Shown here in pieces: positions 1 through 5,033 of a stretch of DNA of 5,033 nucleotides. A program made the translations under genes and the position numbers. Positions within the stretch are counted from its first letter, which is position 1. Every line of letters starts with the position of its first letter. The notes below the pieces were generated by a model. The model did no database searches. It saw nothing but the letters and a program-made list of their open reading frames with translations, and was not told where the DNA came from. Origin of the DNA: DATLHO01 sp035539855 (GTDB lineage Bacteria > Bacteroidota > Ignavibacteria > OLB7); NCBI GenBank assembly GCA_035539855.1, contig DATLHO010000008.1, positions 1-5,033 of the forward strand. Direction: 5' to 3'.

Positions 1-11
1 GTCCCCACGCC

Positions 12-39
12 GCTATCCGACGATAGCCAACAGTACAAT
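12..39 (+). promoter_or_regulatory. Candidate katG promoter with an overlapping inverted repeat (possible operator)
   Basis: GCTATC at 12-17 and GATAGC at 22-27 are perfect 6-bp inverted arms around a CGAC spacer. Six bases downstream, TACAAT at 34-39 differs from the consensus -10 hexamer at one position. No good TTGACA-like -35 box is visible at the normal distance; the inverted repeat occupies that place. The predicted transcript start would be near 45-47, giving a leader of under 20 nt. A repressor or activator site between -35 and -10 is a common arrangement, and katG is often controlled by FurA- or OxyR-type regulators, but this repeat does not obviously match a consensus for either. 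It could instead be the tail of an upstream gene or terminator, because the window starts here. Promoter and operator are both inferred. Confidence 0.4.
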
Positions 40-50
40 CACTCAGAGAC

Positions 51-56
51 GAGGAG
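51..56 (+). promoter_or_regulatory. Ribosome binding site of katG
   Basis: GAGGAG lies 7 nt before the GTG codon at 64. This near-ideal Shine-Dalgarno match and spacing decides the GTG start over any later in-frame codon. Confidence 0.8.
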
Positions 57-63
57 TGTCGCC

Positions 64-2322
<2,259 letters not shown>

Positions 2323-2340
2323 TCACAGAGTCGTCTGTCG

Positions 2341-2374
2341 GCGCGCGGCCGGTGAGTGATCGCCGGCCGCGCGC
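2341..2374 (+). terminator. 12-bp GC-rich hairpin downstream of katG, probable terminator or attenuator
   Basis: GCGCGCGGCCGG at 2341-2352 pairs perfectly with CCGGCCGCGCGC at 2363-2374 around a 10-nt loop. The stem starts 18 nt after the katG stop. No T-run follows (GGCATTAGCGG), so it lacks the classical intrinsic-terminator tail; U-poor hairpins of this kind are common after genes in GC-rich actinobacteria. It may terminate the transcript, protect the katG mRNA 3' end, or partly attenuate read-through into the methyltransferase gene, whose start is only 20 nt beyond the stem. Confidence 0.65.
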
Positions 2375-2394
2375 GGCATTAGCGGAAGATCACG

Positions 2395-3051
2395 ATGAAC
2401 TGCTGCGGTCACTGCCAGGATGCCGGCGAGCTCTTCGACCAAAAGGTCGCGCGACGCGAGATGCGCCGCTACCGCTCGCGTGGTCCGTCGAAGAACACGC
2501 GCCGTCTGCTCGACGCCCTGCTTTCGCAGCGGCGCGACGACGACACGGTCCTCGACATCGGTGCGGGTGTCGGAGCGATCCCGCTCGAGCTCCTCGGCGC
2601 GGGCTTCTCCCGGGCGATTCAGGTGGATGCCTCCCCGGCATACCTCGAAGTCTCACAGCACGAGGCCGCCCGGCGGGGATTCGATGATCGCATCACGTAC
2701 CGCTTCGGGGATTTCACCGACGTCGCCTCCGACGTCGACCTCGCGGATGTCGTGACGCTCGACCGCGTGCTCTGCTGCTATCCCGACGTCGACCGTCTGG
2801 TCGCGGCGTCGGCCTCGAAGGCACGGCATCTCTACGGCGTGGTCTTTCCTCGGGAGCGCCTTGTGACGCGCCTCGGCACAACGCTCGGCAACCTCTACTT
2901 CCGTCTGCGCGGCGGCGCGTTCCGCACATACATCCACTCTCGCGAGCGCGTCGAGGACATTCTGCGCCAGGCCGGCTTTCGACGCACCTCGCATGCGCAG
3001 TCGTTTCTCTGGCAGGTCGCGGTGTACGAGCGCGTCGAGGCTCTCCACTAA
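2395..3051 (+). CDS. Class I SAM-dependent methyltransferase with N-terminal Cys cluster
   Basis: Predicted soluble methyltransferase of 218 aa; the substrate is unknown. The Rossmann-type SAM site is clear: motif I VLDIGAGVG at 52-60, the acidic residue after strand 2 at D78 (QVDAS), a GDF turn at 105-107, and ADVVTLDRVLCCYPD at about 117-131 in the motif IV region. The C-terminal half (about 145-218) has the strand and helix pattern of the class, including an HSRERVEDILRQAGF helix. The overall style recalls the Mg-protoporphyrin O-methyltransferase-like group, but no other bacteriochlorophyll gene is nearby, so I would not assign that reaction. The N-terminus carries C3, C4 and C7 (MNCCGHC) followed by a basic segment (KVARREMRRYRSRG), which could bind metal or a nucleic acid; this is inference. 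The ATG is preceded by GGAAG at 2384-2388, with 6 nt spacing. The stop codon overlaps an ATG (TAATG), and the next gene starts 39 nt later, so it probably begins a five-gene operon. Confidence 0.85.
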   Translation: MNCCGHCQDAGELFDQKVARREMRRYRSRGPSKNTRRLLDALLSQRRDDDTVLDIGAGVGAIPLELLGAGFSRAIQVDASPAYLEVSQHEAARRGFDDRITYRFGDFTDVASDVDLADVVTLDRVLCCYPDVDRLVAASASKARHLYGVVFPRERLVTRLGTTLGNLYFRLRGGAFRTYIHSRERVEDILRQAGFRRTSHAQSFLWQVAVYERVEALH

Positions 3052-3090
3052 TGCGCCGCATGAGCGTCGCACACGTTCAACAGTAGCACC

Positions 3091-3837
3091 GTGATGAAAC
3101 AACCTCGAGACCTTGTCGAGCGACGCGAACACTCCGCGCAACTGCCCGCCGGAACGGACGAGCGCTTCAGCGGCTACGGCGTGATGGGCCTTCCGTTCAG
3201 TTCGGGTCACGTGCTCGCGATGCGGAGATTCGTCGTCACATCGGTCGGTGAGGGCTATACATCGGTGTGGCACCGCGATCCGAATGGGACGTGGATTTTC
3301 TACTCGAACGTCGACGCAACCCACGCCTGCCCGCGCTACTTCGGCGCGGATCTCACCGACACCGTCCGTACGGCCATCAACCTCGCCTGGCCGGCGCCGG
3401 ATCGACTGCGCGTGACGATTCCCGCGGTGGACTTCGAGTGGGAGGTGGGGCTCGCCCCGACCGCCGCGACTCGCTTCATGAACGCGATGGGGGCGATACT
3501 CCCGGAGGCCGCGTGGCGCGCGCCGCTCGTGCTCTCGTCGATGGAGAGCGTCGCCGGTCCGCTCCTTGGCGTCGGTCGCATCGGACTGCAGGGAACGACA
3601 CCGAACGGACAACGATTCATCGCGAACCCGCGCGTGATCTGGGCGATCACCGAGACTCGTGCTCGCTTCGGCGATGCCGATCTCGGCGCTCCCGGCCCGG
3701 TACAGCCGCAGGCCCGGCTCGGCGACTTCTGGATCCCGCAGCGTGGGATGTTCGCGCTCGGCCAGGCCTCGTTCGAGACGTTCGATCCCGTTCGACACTC
3801 GTCGCGGACCTCGGCGCAGAGTCGGGTGACTCGATGA
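3091..3837 (+). CDS. Conserved hypothetical protein ('SGYGVMGLPF' type)
   Basis: Unknown function, 248 aa. The N-terminal part holds FSGYGVMGLPFSSGHVLAMRRF (about 26-47) and YTSVWHRDPNGTWIFYSNV (about 56-74). I recall similar blocks in uncharacterised actinobacterial proteins, but I cannot name a domain. The alternating pattern with repeated aromatic residues (W60, W68, F70, Y71, W100, F115, W117) suggests a mostly beta fold, perhaps lipocalin- or barrel-like; this is a guess. No signal peptide, transmembrane segment or classical catalytic motif is evident. The last 15 or so residues are polar and low in complexity. The reading frame has a stop at 3061-3063 and no start codon between there and 3091, so the GTG at 3091 or the directly following ATG at 3094 is the earliest possible start. 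Neither has a clear Shine-Dalgarno sequence. The conserved block begins near residue 26, which supports this start over the ATG at 3184. The stop overlaps the next gene's start as ATGA, indicating translational coupling. Confidence 0.75.
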   Translation: MMKQPRDLVERREHSAQLPAGTDERFSGYGVMGLPFSSGHVLAMRRFVVTSVGEGYTSVWHRDPNGTWIFYSNVDATHACPRYFGADLTDTVRTAINLAWPAPDRLRVTIPAVDFEWEVGLAPTAATRFMNAMGAILPEAAWRAPLVLSSMESVAGPLLGVGRIGLQGTTPNGQRFIANPRVIWAITETRARFGDADLGAPGPVQPQARLGDFWIPQRGMFALGQASFETFDPVRHSSRTSAQSRVTR

Positions 3838-4298
3838 GCGGGGGGAGGCCTCCGGACATCGAGCTGCCGATGCGCATCGTTCTGCGTCGCCCTCCCGCCG
3901 GTGTTCGCTTCGCGCTTCAGCACGGCGCGGCCGGCGCCAATGGAAAGGCCGCGCTCGTCGGTGCGCTGGACGCGGACGGTCACGGCGATCTCGTCTTCGA
4001 GCTCACGGTGCGTGCGCGCATCGGTGACGACGGCTCGATCCGCTTTCTGGGTCCCTTCACGCAGGGTCCGCCCAAAGCACGCTTCGTCTACATCACCGTC
4101 GGCACGCGTGCCGGACAGCTCGATTCTTGCTGGGATCGACGCGCAAAGGTGCCGCTCGCCGGGATCTCGGCAGCGATGGCTCGCGCGACGCAGGCGGCGC
4201 CGGCGGCGGTGCTCGAGGCTGCCGTAGAAGGCACACTTCCCGACGGATCTCCCACCTGTGCCACGCGACCGTTCGTCAAAGCATGGCACCTGACCTGA
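3834..4298 (+). CDS. DUF5990-like protein of unknown function
   Basis: Product of 154 aa. The body reads like the DUF5990 family as I remember it: an N-terminal MRIVLRRPPAGVRFALQ strand region (13-29), GDLVFELTVRAR (51-62), the block FLGPFTQGPPKARFVYITVG (71-90), then WDRRAKVPLAG (100-110) and a Cys-containing end (TCATRPFVKAW, 141-151). Family members are small soluble proteins without an assigned activity; here no catalytic motif stands out. The frame is open upstream to 3267, but that part lies over the preceding gene and lacks family resemblance. I place the start at the ATG at 3834, which overlaps the previous stop (ATGA). The ATG at 3870 (MRIVL), where the family homology seems to begin, is a real alternative and would give 142 aa. 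The 3' end overlaps the next gene by 16 nt. The family assignment is from memory of the pattern and would be settled by a Pfam search. Confidence 0.8.
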   Translation: MSGGRPPDIELPMRIVLRRPPAGVRFALQHGAAGANGKAALVGALDADGHGDLVFELTVRARIGDDGSIRFLGPFTQGPPKARFVYITVGTRAGQLDSCWDRRAKVPLAGISAAMARATQAAPAAVLEAAVEGTLPDGSPTCATRPFVKAWHLT

Positions 4299-4897
4299 CC
4301 GAAGTAGACCGATCCGACGGGCAGCCGAAACGGCGGCGTCTCGTGCTCGTCCGTCATGCACGGTCCTCGCATGAGCACGCCGCCTGGGTCGACGCTCACG
4401 GCTTTCGAGCATGGCGAGCGGCCTACGAAGCGGCCGGCATCGGCGAGCACGAACAGCCGCCGGCAGAGCTCTGGCGCCTGGCGTCGACCGCCGGCCTGGT
4501 GCTTGCCAGCGACGCTCCACGCGCCGTGGCGACGGCGCGCCTGCTCGTATCCGTCAGTGATGTGCGAGTGTCACCGCTGCTCCGTGAGCTCGAGCTCGAC
4601 GGACCCGGCCTCGGTCGCCTCCGTCTCCCGCTGCGCGCCTGGGCGCTCGGCGTCGGCGCGCGCATCCTCGGTCGGATGATGCTGCGGCGCTATCCATCTC
4701 CCGTCGAGGCCGCACGCATCACCGACGCGGCGACGATGCTCGACGAGCACGCCGATCGACACCATCTCGTCGTGGTCGTGACCCACGGGATGTTCCGTCG
4801 ACGCCTCGCGTCGGAGCTCGAGCGGATCGGGTGGCGGCGTGAAGCTGGCAAGCGCACGATGGAGCCGTGGAGCGCATGGATGCTCAGCAGGAAGTGA
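4283..4897 (+). CDS. Histidine phosphatase superfamily protein (phosphoglycerate-mutase-like)
   Basis: Predicted soluble phosphohydrolase of 204 aa that would act through a phosphohistidine intermediate; the substrate is unknown. The superfamily core is visible: strand 1 and catalytic RLVLVRHARSS at 19-29, with R24 and nucleophile H25; LASDAPRAVATA at 74-85 with phosphate-binding R80; E102 or E104 in LLRELELDG as the probable acid; and the second catalytic His, H168, in VVVTHGM. The usual RHG motif is RHA here. The segment at about 111-136 is rich in Leu and Arg and differs from classical phosphoglycerate mutases, matching a bacterial subgroup of unassigned phosphatases. The frame is open upstream to 4127, but the ATG at 4283 is the first start close to the fold, and the sequence before it is low-complexity Arg/Gly. 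This ATG overlaps the 3' end of the DUF5990-like gene by 16 nt, in line with coupled translation. No strong Shine-Dalgarno sequence is seen. Confidence 0.88.
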   Translation: MAPDLTEVDRSDGQPKRRRLVLVRHARSSHEHAAWVDAHGFRAWRAAYEAAGIGEHEQPPAELWRLASTAGLVLASDAPRAVATARLLVSVSDVRVSPLLRELELDGPGLGRLRLPLRAWALGVGARILGRMMLRRYPSPVEAARITDAATMLDEHADRHHLVVVVTHGMFRRRLASELERIGWRREAGKRTMEPWSAWMLSRK

Positions 4898-4916
4898 ATC
4901 AGCAGTTGACGAATGT

Positions 4917-4921
4917 GGAGG
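4917..4921 (+). promoter_or_regulatory. Ribosome binding site of the nucleotidyltransferase gene
   Basis: GGAGG sits 4 nt before the GTG at 4926. It is the strongest Shine-Dalgarno match in the downstream cluster and fixes this start; no other in-frame start codon lies between the preceding gene's stop and 4926. Confidence 0.7.
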
Positions 4922-4925
4922 TCCA

Positions 4926-5033
4926 GTGTTAGCAACGATCCCGGCCGACGTCCAGAAGGAGATACTCGTACGGCTCGAGGCAATCGAGGCCGCAGGCAAC
5001 GTCCGCATTCTCTTCGCGGTCGAATCAGGCAGC
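4926..5033 (+). CDS. Predicted nucleotidyltransferase, YcgL/RlaP-like (N-terminal fragment, cut by window end)
   Basis: Only the first 36 codons are present; the gene runs off the window. The fragment has an amphipathic helix (PADVQKEILVRLEAIEAAGN, 6-25) followed by the strand VRILFAVESGS at 26-36. An E-S-G-S turn right after this strand is the hallmark start of the DNA-polymerase-beta-like nucleotidyltransferase fold as found in the YcgL/RlaP group (Pfam PF10127 as I recall it), where it normally continues into RAWGF and a D-x-D metal site. Those catalytic residues lie beyond the window, so activity cannot be judged. The start is GTG with GGAGG upstream, 28 nt after the histidine phosphatase stop, so it probably shares that transcript. 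RlaP proteins are associated in some genomes with RNA-repair genes, but most members have no known function. Confidence 0.8.
   Translation, partial: MLATIPADVQKEILVRLEAIEAAGNVRILFAVESGS

Noticed and set aside
2395..3051. Hen1-type RNA 3'-end methyltransferase as identity for the methyltransferase.
   Set aside because: The Glu/His metal-binding motif typical of Hen1 is missing; the motif IV region reads TLDRVLCCYPD.
2653..3798. A 381-codon - strand open frame across the methyltransferase and the 248-aa gene.
   Set aside because: It crosses two well-supported + strand genes, is Arg/Ala/Glu-rich low complexity, and shows no recognisable motif.
3267..3833. Upstream extension of the DUF5990-like frame.
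   Set aside because: It lies entirely over the 248-aa gene in another frame, is Arg-rich without family resemblance, and the ATGA junction at 3834 gives a better start.
4127..4282. Upstream extension of the histidine phosphatase frame.
   Set aside because: These 52 codons are Gly/Arg low complexity over the DUF5990-like gene, whereas the fold begins about 18 residues after the ATG at 4283.
4906..4910. TTGAC as a -35 box for a separate nucleotidyltransferase promoter.
   Set aside because: A -10 at normal spacing would fall inside the coding sequence after the GTG, and no TANNNT-like hexamer is there.

Overview
This is a GC-rich, gene-dense window with every convincing gene on the + strand. 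It uses several GTG starts, strongly prefers G/C in third codon positions, and carries actinobacterial-looking conserved families (a DUF5990-type protein and an 'SGYGVMGLPF'-type hypothetical). A high-GC actinobacterium is the best guess. That is inference from composition and protein style; no rRNA or tRNA is present to confirm it.

Layout. (1) Bases 1-63 hold a short leader with a 6-bp inverted repeat, a TACAAT -10-like hexamer and a strong GAGGAG ribosome binding site. (2) Bases 64-2322 encode a complete catalase-peroxidase KatG with all recognised catalytic, adduct-forming and haem-ligand residues. (3) Bases 2341-2374 form a perfect 12-bp GC hairpin that probably ends or attenuates the katG transcript. 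(4) Bases 2395-5033 hold a tightly packed five-gene run: a class I SAM-dependent methyltransferase with an N-terminal Cys cluster, an unrecognised conserved protein of 248 aa, a DUF5990-like protein of 154 aa, a histidine-phosphatase-superfamily protein of 204 aa, and the first 36 codons of a predicted nucleotidyltransferase (YcgL/RlaP-like) cut by the window edge.

How the genes fit together. KatG looks like a self-contained oxidative-stress unit: leader with candidate operator, enzyme, hairpin. The five downstream genes are spaced 39 nt, -4 nt, -16 nt and 28 nt apart, which suggests co-transcription and, for the middle three, translational coupling. Their combined function is not known to me. 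Methyltransferase, phosphatase and nucleotidyltransferase activities side by side invite comparison with nucleotide or RNA metabolism, but no family-specific RNA-repair signature is visible, so this remains speculation.

No gene-free stretch exceeds about 80 bases. I saw no mobile element, CRISPR array, tRNA or rRNA. The most notable points are the candidate katG operator, the hairpin sitting 20 nt before the methyltransferase start, the unusual stop/start relay before the 248-aa gene, and the overlapping trio of poorly characterised genes. I did not find clear evidence of a new biological system.
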